A stretch of DNA of 64,000 nt, taken from contig NZ_BCRM01000011.1 in NCBI RefSeq assembly GCF_001552595.1, positions 124,001 to 188,000 of the forward strand. The letters run 5' to 3'. The notes under the pieces were generated by a model, which did no database searches, had not been told where the DNA came from, and worked only from the letters and a program-made list of their open reading frames with translations. Positions within the stretch are counted from its first letter, which is position 1. Each line of letters starts with the position of its first letter. Both the position numbers and the translations under genes were made by a program. Of this stretch, positions 35,669 to 44,812 are shown in pieces. The stretch comes from Rhodococcus erythropolis NBRC 15567 (GTDB taxonomy: Bacteria > Actinomycetota > Actinomycetes > Mycobacteriales > Mycobacteriaceae).

Positions 35669-37512
35669 TGCCGCAACTGCTGAGAGTCGCTACAGCGGGC
35701 AGTGTCGACGACGGAAAATCGACACTCATCGGCCGGTTGCTCTACGACTCCAAGTCGATCTTCGAGGACCAACTCGAGGCCGTGGAGCGAAGCAGTCGAG
35801 AACGCGGCGACGAGTACGCCAACCTCGCGCTACTGACCGACGGATTGCGCGCCGAGCGTGAACAGGGCATAACGATCGACGTGGCCCACAGGTATTTCGC
35901 GACCCCTCACCGGAAGTTCATCATCGCGGACACACCCGGGCACGAGCAGTACACCCGCAACATGGTGACCGGCGCTTCGACGGCCGACCTTGCCCTGATC
36001 CTGGTGGATGCACGCAAGGGTGTGCTCGAACAGACGCGACGGCACGCTTTCTTGTCGACTCTCCTGGGGATACCCCACCTCGTGCTGTGTGTGAACAAAA
36101 TGGACCTCGTGGGCTGGTCTCAGGAACGGTTCGAGGAGATCAAGGAAGAATTCCGGCAATTCGCGATCAAACTGGACGTCCACGATCTGACGTTCATTCC
36201 GGTGTCGGCGCTGTTGGGGGACAACATCGTTGCCCGGACCGAGAACATGTCCTGGTACGACGGGCCTTCTCTGCTGCACCATCTCGAGCAGGTACACATC
36301 GCTTCGGATCGCAACTTGATCGACGCGCGTTTCCCGGTGCAGTACGTGATCCGTCCGCAGAAGCAAACGGATGCCGACCTCCACGATTTCCGTGGATACG
36401 CCGGAACGGTGGCCAGTGGCGTCTTCAAACCCGGCGACGAAATCGTGGCATTACCTTCAGGATTCACCTCGACGGTGAAGGCAGTCCACGGGCCGGGCGG
36501 TGACGTGATCGACGAGGCGTTTGCGCCCTCGGCCGTCTGCATCGAGCTGGCCGACGATCTCGACGTCAGCCGCGGGGACCAATTGTGTCGGCTCAACAAC
36601 CGGCCGCAGGTCGGGCAGGAAATCGATGCGATGGTCTGTTGGTTGACTGAACAGACCACCCTGTCGGAGAACAACCGCTACTCGTTGCTGCACACCACGC
36701 GCTCCACGAAAGCGCAGATCGTCAAGCTCGACTATCGCCTGGACGTGAATTCTCTGCACCGCGACGAGAAGGCAGAATCTCTGTCCCTCAACGAGATCGG
36801 TCGCATCTCGATCAAGACGCAGCAGCCGTTGATGTTCGATCCCTACCGCCGCAATCGGGTGACGGGCAGCTTCATTCTCGTGGACGAGACCACGGGTAAT
36901 ACCGTCGCGGCCGGAATGATCAACGGTCCGACACTCAAGGAATCGCGCGTCGTCTGGCACAGTGCGGAGGTTTCTCGTGAGGAACGTGCGACTGCCGGCG
37001 CCACCGTCTGGCTCACCGGTCTCTCGGCCTCGGGTAAGTCGACGATCGCGGTGGAACTCGAACGCCGCTTGGTGGCCGCGGGTATCCCGGCGTACCGCCT
37101 CGACGGCGACAACCTCCGGCACGGATTGAACGCGGATCTGGGATTCAGTGCCGAGGACCGAGCCGAGAACGTCCGCCGAGTCGGCTCGGTGGCGCAGTTG
37201 TTCGCTGATTCAGGTGCAGTGGCAGTGGCCTGCCTGATCAGCCCGTACCGCGAAGATCGTGATCGAGTGCGGGCGGCGCACGAGGCCGCCGGGCTGAAGT
37301 TCGTCGAGGTTTACGTCGACACCCCGATCGAGCAATGTGAAGCCCGAGACCCCAAGGGTATGTACGCCAAGGCCAGGGCCGGGGAAATCAAGGGTTTCAC
37401 CGGAGTCGACGATCCGTACGAGGCTCCAGTCAGTGCCGAGCTGGTGATCAGACCCGAAGACGGAACGCCTACCGAACTTGCGCTGCGAATTATGGAAGTG
37501 TTGGACCGGTGA
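35668..37512 (+). CDS. cysNC: Bifunctional sulfate adenylyltransferase GTPase / APS kinase
   Basis: Protein of 614 aa, a natural fusion. The N-terminal GTPase has [10 protein letters not shown] (G1, residues 10-19), [12 protein letters not shown] (G3) and NKMDLVGW (G4), then two beta-barrel domains. From about residue 440 comes APS kinase: [18 protein letters not shown] (P-loop), [17 protein letters not shown] and [20 protein letters not shown]. It drives APS formation and then phosphorylates APS to PAPS. The APS kinase part keeps all key residues, so the operon can make PAPS fully. It overlaps cysQ by 4 nt. Confidence 0.95.
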   Translation: MPQLLRVATAGSVDDGKSTLIGRLLYDSKSIFEDQLEAVERSSRERGDEYANLALLTDGLRAEREQGITIDVAHRYFATPHRKFIIADTPGHEQYTRNMVTGASTADLALILVDARKGVLEQTRRHAFLSTLLGIPHLVLCVNKMDLVGWSQERFEEIKEEFRQFAIKLDVHDLTFIPVSALLGDNIVARTENMSWYDGPSLLHHLEQVHIASDRNLIDARFPVQYVIRPQKQTDADLHDFRGYAGTVASGVFKPGDEIVALPSGFTSTVKAVHGPGGDVIDEAFAPSAVCIELADDLDVSRGDQLCRLNNRPQVGQEIDAMVCWLTEQTTLSENNRYSLLHTTRSTKAQIVKLDYRLDVNSLHRDEKAESLSLNEIGRISIKTQQPLMFDPYRRNRVTGSFILVDETTGNTVAAGMINGPTLKESRVVWHSAEVSREERATAGATVWLTGLSASGKSTIAVELERRLVAAGIPAYRLDGDNLRHGLNADLGFSAEDRAENVRRVGSVAQLFADSGAVAVACLISPYREDRDRVRAAHEAAGLKFVEVYVDTPIEQCEARDPKGMYAKARAGEIKGFTGVDDPYEAPVSAELVIRPEDGTPTELALRIMEVLDR

Positions 37513-38663
37513 GCGAATCCACACACAGCAGAATCGCCGACGAGGCACTCGCGGCGGAATTGGCGCAGGCCGCTGGTGCGATCCTCCTGGGGATCCGAGC
37601 CGAGGGCCTGGGTGTCGACGACGGTCGTGAGCTTGGTCGCCGGGGCGACAAGGCCGCCGATTCCTACATCCTCGACCGGTTGGCCGCCGAGCGGCCGGAG
37701 GATTCCGTGCTCTCGGAGGAGTCTGCCGATGATCGCAATCGTCTGGACGCATCCCGGGTTTGGATCATCGATCCGCTGGACGGCTCCAAGGAATACGGCT
37801 TGCCGGATCACGCGGATTGGGCAGTGCACGTGGCGCTTTGGGAGCGCGGTAGCGGAATTACCGCAGCCGCGGTTGCTCAGCCGGCGCTCGGAGCGGTGTA
37901 CTCCAGTGGCGACGAGGCCGATTCGGTTCCCGCGAATTCGCCGCTCCGCGTAGTAGTCAGCGGATCGCGACCGCCCGCATTCACCGAGGCGGTGGCAGCC
38001 GAACTCGGCGCCGACGTGGTGCACATGGGATCGGCCGGCGCCAAGGCGATGGCGGTCGTGCGAGGCGAGGTCGACGCCTACCTGCATGCCGGTGGGCAGT
38101 GGGAATGGGATTCGGCCGCACCCGTCGGCGTCGGACAGGCGGCCGGGCTGCATTGCAGCCGCATCGACGGTTCGCCGCTGCTCTACAACGAATCTCACCC
38201 CTACCTTCCGGATCTCGTGATCTGCCGACCGGAGTTGGCTGAGTCGATCCTGGGTGCAATTGCCAAGCACTCCACGGAGTCTGCGGTCAGTGGGCGCGTC
38301 GCCATGGCGCGTGAATACGTGAACGCATTGCTCACTCACGACGCAACGAAGGTCCGATTCGCAGCTGACGCCTGGCGGGTCGAGAACGGTCAGCGAACCG
38401 GTGACACCGGCGCGTTCATCAGCAACGAGCTCGAACAGGGGCAGCAATATCGCGGAATCGTGGCGATACGTGAACTCGCGCTGCGTGAGTGGGGCGAGAG
38501 CGTCGTCGCGCGGTATCTGCTCGACCTCGGAACACCTGGCCAGGCACCGGCCGTCACAGTTTTCGTCACCGAGTACTTCGGGATACCGGCAGGCGAGATC
38601 GAAAGCATCCTGGCAATCATCGAACCCTACGAAAACGATTCGAAAGAGGCTGGAACACAATGA
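37509..38663 (+). CDS. cysQ: CysQ-type 3'(2'),5'-bisphosphate nucleotidase fused to an NTF2-like domain
   Basis: Protein of 384 aa, about 110 residues longer than usual CysQ. Residues 1-260 are an inositol-monophosphatase fold with metal ligands Glu70-Glu71, DPLDGS (88-93) and the WD pair 200-201. It dephosphorylates PAP (or PAPS), removing the sulfotransferase by-product. Residues 263-384 form a second domain ([28 protein letters not shown], then ILAIIEPYE) that looks like an NTF2/SnoaL-type alpha+beta barrel. The start is GTG overlapping the cysNC stop (GTGA). The extra domain may sense or bind a product; that is inference. Confidence 0.85.
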   Translation: MSESTHSRIADEALAAELAQAAGAILLGIRAEGLGVDDGRELGRRGDKAADSYILDRLAAERPEDSVLSEESADDRNRLDASRVWIIDPLDGSKEYGLPDHADWAVHVALWERGSGITAAAVAQPALGAVYSSGDEADSVPANSPLRVVVSGSRPPAFTEAVAAELGADVVHMGSAGAKAMAVVRGEVDAYLHAGGQWEWDSAAPVGVGQAAGLHCSRIDGSPLLYNESHPYLPDLVICRPELAESILGAIAKHSTESAVSGRVAMAREYVNALLTHDATKVRFAADAWRVENGQRTGDTGAFISNELEQGQQYRGIVAIRELALREWGESVVARYLLDLGTPGQAPAVTVFVTEYFGIPAGEIESILAIIEPYENDSKEAGTQ

Positions 38664-39031
38664 CATCGGACAAGCTGATCACCGATTTCTGCGCGCTGTG
38701 GGCGGCCGCCGATGTTGCAAAGATCGTCGACTACTTCACCGATGACGTCGTTTATCACAACATTCCGATGGAGCCCGTGGTCGGTCGCGAGGCCGTCCGG
38801 GCGTTCATCGAGCAGTTTGTCGGTGCCTTCGGCAACATCGACTTTCAGATCAAGCGTCAGGTCGCGGACGGCAACACCGTCATGAACGAGCGCGTCGACG
38901 TCTTCACCATCAACGGCGCCGAGGTAGCGCTCCCGGTCATGGGGGTATTCGAAGTCGAGGACGGAAAGATCAAAGCCTGGCGCGACTATTTCGACATGGC
39001 ACCGATCAACGCGGCAGCCGGCCAGGCCTGA
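38660..39031 (+). CDS. NTF2-like / limonene-1,2-epoxide hydrolase-fold protein
   Basis: Protein of 123 aa. The pattern [41 protein letters not shown] is that of the SnoaL/LEH families, with [19 protein letters not shown] at the end. Asp and Arg positions needed for epoxide hydrolysis appear plausible. A hydrolase, isomerase or ligand-binding role is possible; the substrate is unknown. It overlaps cysQ by 4 nt, so it belongs to the PAPS operon, an unusual partner that hints at a lipophilic or steroid substrate. Confidence 0.8.
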   Translation: MTSDKLITDFCALWAAADVAKIVDYFTDDVVYHNIPMEPVVGREAVRAFIEQFVGAFGNIDFQIKRQVADGNTVMNERVDVFTINGAEVALPVMGVFEVEDGKIKAWRDYFDMAPINAAAGQA

Positions 39032-39040
39032 TCGGGGCGG

Positions 39041-40192
39041 CTACTCCGCGATAACAGCGTGCGGGTAGTCCTCCGAGCGGTGCTGGAAACGCGTAATGGC
39101 GGGATTCACGATGACGCCGTCACGGATTTCGATGGCGCGGTCGACGGTCTCGTCTGCCTTCCAGGCCGTCTCTCCTGCCATCACAGTGGGCAGGTAGGGA
39201 AGAAGTGATTCGCTGATCTCCCACGACGCGGAGTTCCACAGGTACGACGGGCTGTGATCGACGCCGTAGTAAGTGATGTTGTCGCCGACGATGAAGGTCG
39301 GATCCGCGAACGAGGTTGGACGAGCCCAGCTGAACCCCATGCCTTCGTCGCACGAGACGTCGACGATGAGGCTTCCCGGTTGGAAGTCCATGAGATCTTC
39401 CTCGGTCAGGAACGTCAGCGGGGCATCCGTGTTCTGCAGTACGCAGTTGACGACGATGTCGTGCTCGGCCAGGAAGCCCGGTACCGGCACGCTGTGGTTG
39501 TCGAGCATGACGTGGCTGCCGCGGACATCGCCGTTGTTGTTGTCGAACGAGACCATTCGCGCCGAGTGGATGGGGGAGCTGACGGCGGTGACGCCGCGCT
39601 GAGTCAGTACGTCCACTTCGTGGATACCGTGCGCCTTGAGTGCAGTGACAGCGCCGCGTGCAGTGGCACCGAAACCGATCACGGCAGCAGTGAGACGGCG
39701 GCCGTAGTCTCCGGTGGAACCGATCAACTGCAGGGCGTGCAGTACCGAGCAATAGCCGGCCAACTCGTTGTTCTTGTGGAACACATGCAGATTGAACGAT
39801 CCGTCGCTGTGCCAGAAGTTCATCGCTTCGAAGGCGATGAGAGTCAGTTTCTTGTCGATCGCGATCTGTGTCAGCTCGGTGTCCTGGACACAGTGCGGCC
39901 AGCCCCAGAGAACCTGACCCGACCGTAGTTCGGCGAGGTCACGCACCAACGGCTTCGGTAGCAGAACCACATCGGTTTCCGCCAAAATCTGCTTGCGCGT
40001 GCGGATTCCGGCCACCAGACGCGAGAGGTAGTCGTCGGAGTAGCCGAAGGGGTGGCCGTAACCCTCTTCGAGGTAGATCCGAGAACGTAGTTCGGCATCG
40101 ATGCGATCGAAATGCGCAGGATGGATCGGCAACCGGCGTTCTGCCGGTTTGCTCGACTGTCCGATGACTCCAAGGGTGCGTGCGTTGTTCAA
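39041..40192 (-). CDS. Alanine dehydrogenase/PNT-family protein, N5-(carboxyethyl)ornithine synthase-like
   Basis: Protein of 383 aa. The N-terminal half shows KPAERRLPIHPAHFDRI and a conserved Lys/His region; the Rossmann half has AAVIGFGATARGAVTALKAHG. DVSCDEGMGFSWARPTSF and YYGVDHSPSYLWNSASWEIS are typical of carboxyethyl-ornithine synthase and related opine-type or saccharopine-type dehydrogenases. It would condense or split an amino acid and a keto acid with NAD(P)H. The start is TTG with a weak GAGAG. It converges with the PAPS operon. The exact substrate is not known. Confidence 0.75.
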   Translation of the reverse strand: MNNARTLGVIGQSSKPAERRLPIHPAHFDRIDAELRSRIYLEEGYGHPFGYSDDYLSRLVAGIRTRKQILAETDVVLLPKPLVRDLAELRSGQVLWGWPHCVQDTELTQIAIDKKLTLIAFEAMNFWHSDGSFNLHVFHKNNELAGYCSVLHALQLIGSTGDYGRRLTAAVIGFGATARGAVTALKAHGIHEVDVLTQRGVTAVSSPIHSARMVSFDNNNGDVRGSHVMLDNHSVPVPGFLAEHDIVVNCVLQNTDAPLTFLTEEDLMDFQPGSLIVDVSCDEGMGFSWARPTSFADPTFIVGDNITYYGVDHSPSYLWNSASWEISESLLPYLPTVMAGETAWKADETVDRAIEIRDGVIVNPAITRFQHRSEDYPHAVIAE

Positions 40193-40379
40193 TTGTGTAT
40201 CTCTCGATAGGAGCAGGTAGAGATGTCAGGCAGGCGCCTGAGGGACGAGCAGAAGCCGCAGGAACGCTGGCAGATTGCCTCGGCCAGGATCGCGTGAAGG
40301 CGTGCCGGCTGCGCTGCTGTCGATCGCCGACGGCAACAGAAAGGCGCGCCGGTATGTGCTCAGTCTAGTCCTGAACGGT

Positions 40380-40402
40380 CCTCGCCCGGCGGCCGGGCGA
40401 GG
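40380..40402. terminator. GC-rich hairpin downstream of marR
   Basis: CCTCGCCCGG, loop CGG, and a perfect 10-bp right arm, 24 nt after the MarR stop. No clear T-run. The rest of 40193-40425 shows no gene. Confidence 0.55.
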
Positions 40403-40425
40403 TGCGGTGCTGCTCCGACGTAGGG

Positions 40426-40803
40426 CTACTGCTCGCGCAGGCGTGAATCCAGCACGGCCAGTTGAATTTTGCTGGCATCCGTGTGTACTTGACGACCTTT
40501 GTCGGTGACGTCGATGAAGACTCCGCGCCGGTCAGCCTCGCACAGTGCTCGCTGAACCAGTCCGGCCTTCTCGAGGCGGGCGACGCTGCGGGAGAGCGCA
40601 CTGGGACTCAGGTACATCTCCGAAGCCAGATCCTGCATCCGTGGACGCTCACACGAGGTGTCCATGAGTCGGTCGAGGGCCTCGAAGTCGCTCATACTCA
40701 GGCCGTGCGCCGACTGCATCTGGCGATCGAGTTCGCACGCGATGTCGTTGTAGCTGGTCGACAACGAGCGCCAGGTGTTGCGCAATTCCGATTCCGACGT
40801 CAC
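40426..40803 (-). CDS. MarR-family transcriptional regulator
   Basis: Protein of 125 aa, short for the family. It has a winged HTH: MSDFEALDRLMDTSCERPRMQDLASEMYLSPSALSRSVARLEKAGLVQRALCEADRRGVFIDVTDKG (about residues 37-102). It is divergent from an MFS pump with a palindrome-rich gap, the usual drug-responsive MarR-pump arrangement. The inducer is unknown. Confidence 0.87.
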   Translation of the reverse strand: MTSESELRNTWRSLSTSYNDIACELDRQMQSAHGLSMSDFEALDRLMDTSCERPRMQDLASEMYLSPSALSRSVARLEKAGLVQRALCEADRRGVFIDVTDKGRQVHTDASKIQLAVLDSRLREQ

Positions 40804-40833
40804 GACCGCATTCTAGTTGAAGACTCGATTACG

Positions 40834-40873
40834 TGCAATTGCATTAAATGCTTGTGCATTAAGTGCATGTGCA
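40834..40873. promoter_or_regulatory. Overlapping TGCA palindromes between marR and MFS gene
   Basis: TGCAATTGCA (40834-40843), GCATTAAATGC (40841-40851) and TGCATTAAGTGCA (40855-40867) follow one another, then another TGCA (40870-40873). This AT-rich repeat cluster is probably the MarR operator and overlaps the promoters of both genes. Confidence 0.55.
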
Positions 40874-40888
40874 TCTATTCTCGCTGAC

Positions 40889-42391
40889 GTGACTTGCACA
40901 GACTCGACACTCAAACCATTCGATTCGCCGGAATCCCCGGGTTCTACGGAATCCACGGATCCGGCCACAGGAGAGGGCTGGTCCCTCAAGCTGTGGGGCA
41001 TCCTCGCGGTGCTCTGCCTCGTGTTGTTCCTCGACGGTCTCGATGTGTCGATGGTGGGCGTCGCTCTACCGTCCATCGGCAACGAACTGGGCCTGTCCAC
41101 TACTTCGCTGCAGTGGATCATCAACGGCTACGTCCTCGGATTCGGCGGCTTGTTGCTACTCGGTGGACGTACCGCCGATCTTCTCGGGCGCAGGAAGGTC
41201 TTCCTGATCGCGCTGACCGTGTTCGCAATCGCTTCGCTGGTCGGTGGCCTTGTCGACAACGGAACACTGCTGATCGCATCACGATTCGTGAAGGGACTGG
41301 CGGCGGCCTTCACTGCGCCGACTGCAATGTCCATTCTCACCACGACGTTCAAAGAGGGCCCGGCCCGTAACCGTGCGCTGTCCGTGTTCTCCGTGTTCGG
41401 CGCCAGTGGTTACTCGTCGGGCCTGATCCTGGGTGGGCTGTTGACCAGTGCCGGTTGGCGATTCACGTTCCTGATGCCGGTTCCGTTTGCCGTCATCGCG
41501 CTGATCGGTGGGTACTTCCTCATTCCGCGGGACCGTCCCGCAGATGCCGGGGGACACGACCTCGTCGGCGCCGTCACCCTGGTGACGGGAATGCTTCTCA
41601 CGGTGTACACGATGGTTTCGGCTCCGACCCGTGGGTGGGCACACCCGATGACGCTGGGTTCGTTCGCCGTCGCTGCCGTGCTTCTGGCGACGTTCTTCTT
41701 CGTGGAGAAGAAGGTGGCGCATCCGCTTGTGCGACTTGGGCTTCTGCGCGTCGGCACCATCGTTCGTGCGAATCTGGCCATCATCGCGCTCTTCGGTTCC
41801 TACCTGAGCTTCCAGTTCATGATGACGATCTTCCTGCAGTCGGCCCTCGGATGGTCGCCCCTGAAGATGGCGATGGCACTGCTCCCCGCGGGCATCATCG
41901 TCGCCTTCGGATCGCCGTTCGTCGGACGGCTGGTCGACCTGTACGGCAGTGCCAAGCTCATCATCGCGGCACTGACCTCGCTCAGCGTCGGGTACCTCTG
42001 GTTCCTCTTCGCGGGCAGCGATTCACCGTCGTACGTCGTGGCGATTCTGCCGAGCGTCATCCTGCTCGGACTCGGATTCGCGTTGGGCTACACCTCGATC
42101 ATGGCCCAGGCCACCTCGGGTGTCGACGACTCGGAGCAGGGTTTGGCGTCCGGGCTGGTGAACACGTCCGCTCAGGTCGGCGCGGCGCTCGTACTCGCTC
42201 TCACTACCGCCCTCGTGACCGCCGGATCGCACACCGCCTCCGGCGCCGGTACCGCCGGATTCGAACAGTTCCATCCCGGACTGATCCTGGTTACCGGAGT
42301 CGCGCTGGTGGGCTTGGCAATCACCGTCTCGCCGCTGGTACGTGGAAGGCATACCGCTGCGGATAAGGAAGAATTGGTACCTGTCGACTGA
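40889..42391 (+). CDS. DHA2-type MFS multidrug transporter (EmrB/QacA)
   Basis: Protein of 500 aa with about 14 membrane segments. Signatures: LVLFLDGLDVSMVGVALPSIGNELGLSTTSLQWIINGYVLGFGGLLLLGGRTADLLGRRKVF (helices 1-3 with motif A) and ASGYSSGLILGGLLTSAGWRFTFL (motif C). Proton-driven export of drugs or metabolites. The GTG at 40889 is preferred: an ATG at 40817 would put the operator palindromes inside the coding region and add a non-family Cys/Ala-rich segment. A terminator follows. Confidence 0.87.
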   Translation: MTCTDSTLKPFDSPESPGSTESTDPATGEGWSLKLWGILAVLCLVLFLDGLDVSMVGVALPSIGNELGLSTTSLQWIINGYVLGFGGLLLLGGRTADLLGRRKVFLIALTVFAIASLVGGLVDNGTLLIASRFVKGLAAAFTAPTAMSILTTTFKEGPARNRALSVFSVFGASGYSSGLILGGLLTSAGWRFTFLMPVPFAVIALIGGYFLIPRDRPADAGGHDLVGAVTLVTGMLLTVYTMVSAPTRGWAHPMTLGSFAVAAVLLATFFFVEKKVAHPLVRLGLLRVGTIVRANLAIIALFGSYLSFQFMMTIFLQSALGWSPLKMAMALLPAGIIVAFGSPFVGRLVDLYGSAKLIIAALTSLSVGYLWFLFAGSDSPSYVVAILPSVILLGLGFALGYTSIMAQATSGVDDSEQGLASGLVNTSAQVGAALVLALTTALVTAGSHTASGAGTAGFEQFHPGLILVTGVALVGLAITVSPLVRGRHTAADKEELVPVD

Positions 42392-42406
42392 CCAGACGAG
42401 AGACAG

Positions 42407-42440
42407 TTCAGTCGTGCAGGAGGACTTCTGCACGACTGAA
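42407..42440 (+). terminator. Rho-independent terminator of the MFS gene
   Basis: TTCAGTCGTGCAG, an 8-nt loop, a perfect 13-bp right arm, then TTTCGTT, 16 nt after the stop. Confidence 0.8.
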
Positions 42441-43039
42441 TTTCGTTCCGTGGGAGTGAGTGAGTTGCTGATTCCGGCACAGGGCAGTCCGTCGGACTTG
42501 ACCGTTTACGAGGCGGCGGAGGCTGAGCAGAGCGGTGGCCGCGACGACCACGCGTAATGTGGAAGCGCGGTCAATACCGCCCGTGATACTTCGCGTAGAC
42601 CCCTAGGGCGAAGTAGTGCCCGGCCGACGGTCCTCAAAGCCGATCTCGCGATGGTGTGGTTCTTGAAAATGTCGAACCTGTTCCCAGCGGTGAAGTTCGG
42701 ATTCTTGTGGCGGCAATACCCTTCGAAGGCTCAGCTGGGGTCTCGACCTAAGTACCGTCTCAGCACCTGTGGTGAGCGTAACGTGGAACGAGCGGAGACA
42801 ATCTCGCGAGATCGACCGCTCCGAAACCCTATGGGGCAAGGCCTGGCGAATTCGAGGTTGCCTCATTGGCGTCCCTACGGCCTCTGGTGATACGAACAGG
42901 GCCCTGGTGCCCTTATGGACTCCATCCCTCAGTTGGCGACGATTGACCAGGCTTCCTGCTCGCTCCGCGTTGAGATTTACCTTTGGGCGTTTCCGTATTT
43001 CGCTGCACGGACTCTGATATGCAAAGACGCGCCACGGGC
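42441..43039. other. 600-nt region without a convincing gene (island left flank)
   Basis: Short open frames exist on both strands here, but none shows a ribosome binding site, protein-family motif or consistent codon bias. A 12-bp palindrome ATCTCGCGAGAT lies at 42801-42812. It marks the change from normal chromosomal sequence to lower-GC island sequence. No repeat of the tRNA-Arg 3' end was seen. Confidence 0.5.
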
Positions 43040-43342
43040 CTACGGGCCGCTGTTAACGGCTCTCTTGTGATGGGCATAAGCGAAGGTGCCAGCTAGCGCG
43101 ACGACCTCGCCGCCGCCGATGAATGCTCCGGCCGCAATCTGACCACCGTTGCCGCCCTCGATCAGATTGTATGAAAGGACTAGGGCAAAAACGGCGAGTC
43201 CTGCACCCAGAACCATCCCGAGGAGTTGCATTCCGTCGTAGAACCATTGGTGCTGATTCTGGCGTTTTAGCTCTTGCTTGATTACTTGACGGAAGTCTGG
43301 ATCAGCAGACTGATACGCGTCGAAGGGGTCAGTATTAGCCAC
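43040..43342 (-). CDS. Small membrane protein, DUF2335-like
   Basis: Protein of 100 aa. A charged N-terminal half (DFRQVIKQELKRQNQHQWFYDG) is followed by two hydrophobic segments (MQLLGMVLGAGLAVFALVLSYNL and GQIAAGAFIGGGEVVALAGTFAYA), ending in KR. This is the layout of DUF2335 predicted membrane proteins, some of which are annotated as holin-like; the match is by eye. The start GTG overlaps the preceding gene by 8 nt. Third gene of a minus-strand operon of unknown function; base composition is lower in GC than the window average. Confidence 0.65.
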   Translation of the reverse strand: MANTDPFDAYQSADPDFRQVIKQELKRQNQHQWFYDGMQLLGMVLGAGLAVFALVLSYNLIEGGNGGQIAAGAFIGGGEVVALAGTFAYAHHKRAVNSGP

Positions 43343-43856
43343 GCGCCTTGGCGTCCTTGATCGCACGTGCCAGTTTTTCCGACACGGCATCCATTTTATC
43401 TTCGGGTGTTAAGGCCTTTTTGGTAGGTGGCAGGATCACAAACGCATTCGTGAGTCCATGGATTAGGCTTCGCCAAACGCTCTGGCGAACCGGAACAATC
43501 GTGTCCTGCACCGTAGTTGATGTGATGATGTCACCTCCTTCGAGTTCTCGTTTGATCCGTTGAAGTCCGTACGCAGTACTCGATAGCATGGGAGCTGCGA
43601 TCGAATGGGTGCTCTTTTTGACGGAATACTCGATGACCAAACGTGCCTGCCCATGCCCCATCGCGATCATTGCCTGAGACGCGTCACCGTAGATCATCAC
43701 CTGTGCAGCCCTGTTCGTCACGGGTCGGCGGGCTGGGGCGGAGTTTAAAGCACCTTTGTCACTGACCGTGTCCTTCGAAGGTGCATAGAGGCGGTACTGT
43801 GCTCGACGTCCAGGGCCACTGACGGCTGAGAGAATATCGTCGTGCAACGCCCTCAT
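43335..43856 (-). CDS. Hypothetical protein, 173 aa
   Basis: I do not recognise this protein. It has no membrane segment or signal peptide. The middle is mixed alpha/beta (QVMIYGDASQAMIAMGHGQARLVIEYSVKKS), then ELEGGDIITSTTVQDTIVPVRQSVWRSLIHGLTNAFVIL, and the C-terminus is Lys-rich. It overlaps the upstream 226-aa gene by 4 nt and the downstream membrane protein by 8 nt, so the three are co-translated and likely act together. Confidence 0.65.
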   Translation of the reverse strand: MRALHDDILSAVSGPGRRAQYRLYAPSKDTVSDKGALNSAPARRPVTNRAAQVMIYGDASQAMIAMGHGQARLVIEYSVKKSTHSIAAPMLSSTAYGLQRIKRELEGGDIITSTTVQDTIVPVRQSVWRSLIHGLTNAFVILPPTKKALTPEDKMDAVSEKLARAIKDAKARG

Positions 43857-44533
43857 TCTGTCTCCTTAAACGAGTCAAGTACGTGTCCGCCTCGGGACTC
43901 AATAAAATCATGTGATTGTTCTTCTTTTGCTAAGGCTCTCTCAACAGCCTCTTGAATTTCTACGAGATCGTTGTGATTGAGTGCCACGAACATCTCTTCG
44001 ATCCGGTCGTTTACAGCGAAAGTGACCCGAGCGGAGTGTGTGACGATGGCAGAGGTTATCGGGCCGATTTCCTTATCAAAAACCGGCCTGATGTCAGTGA
44101 CGATCCGGAAGTTCTGGAGCACACGCTCGTGCGTTGTGCGCAAATCGATGGTTTTGGAGAGTGCCGCGAGGGTCTTTGATTCTAGAAGGGGTGTTAGGTC
44201 CGCGTCCCCTGCCTCGTCGCCTAGGGCATCCTTAAGATCGTCGTTGACCACTCGTGCAGTAACGTCTGTGGTCGTCGCCACGAGAAAGGCCATCGCGGTC
44301 AAGGTACTAGCTAGGTACTCGTTGTCGTCTCCAAGGGTTGCGGCAAAGACTTTGCCCACGCTCCGAACGCTAGGATCCGCGTTTTGCAAGCCGTCGGCGA
44401 GCTCCTCGATGACCGAATCGGTTAGGTTCGACAACGCCACGACGGCGGGACGCTCCTCTGGCGCGATCCTAAGGTGTGCCACATCTACCTCTTTGCTTTC
44501 ATCAGTCACACAAGTCACAGTGGTTGCGCACAC
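43853..44533 (-). CDS. Hypothetical protein, 226 aa
   Basis: Not recognised. The protein is acidic and mostly helical, with no signal peptide or membrane segment (SNLTDSVIEELADGLQNADPSVRSVGKVFAATLGDD, and a C-terminal IEEMFVALNHNDLVEIQEAVERALAKEEQ). The start is uncertain: GTG at 44533, or GTG at 44485, which has AAAGAGG just before it. First gene of the three-gene operon that ends in a DUF2335-like membrane protein. Confidence 0.6.
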   Translation of the reverse strand: MCATTVTCVTDESKEVDVAHLRIAPEERPAVVALSNLTDSVIEELADGLQNADPSVRSVGKVFAATLGDDNEYLASTLTAMAFLVATTTDVTARVVNDDLKDALGDEAGDADLTPLLESKTLAALSKTIDLRTTHERVLQNFRIVTDIRPVFDKEIGPITSAIVTHSARVTFAVNDRIEEMFVALNHNDLVEIQEAVERALAKEEQSHDFIESRGGHVLDSFKETE

Positions 44534-44812
44534 GCTTCCACGCGCAAATGTAGCTTAGTACTCTCTTGGTGGCTCCATGATACCCGCGTGCGCCAATGTC
44601 AAATCGACGCTCCTGCGAGCTCTGGCAGTCGCTATAAAGGGGGTAACGGCATCTAGTGCCGTCGCACGGAAACGCGAGTGCCCTGGCCCAATTTTCCTGC
44701 CTCGGCGTCCCATCGATACTGCGCAGGGCGATGCCGGCGGTGAGGTGCTGGGCAACTTCCGCGAGTTACGAGGCGTGGTCGATTGAGCACGGCATCAAGC
44801 CGTCGGGTCGAA

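Noticed and set aside
40817..40889. Upstream ATG start for the DHA2 transporter
   Set aside because: It would put the MarR-type operator palindromes inside the coding region and add a Cys/Ala-rich segment not seen in the family.
42603..43017. Three short open frames (79-87 codons) in the gap left of the island
   Set aside because: They overlap one another on both strands, lack ribosome binding sites and show no family motif or coherent hydrophobic pattern.
42441..43040. Search for a direct repeat of the tRNA-Arg 3' end (attL/attR)
   Set aside because: Only short chance matches such as GTGCCCGGC were found; no 15-nt or longer match to the tRNA 3' end.
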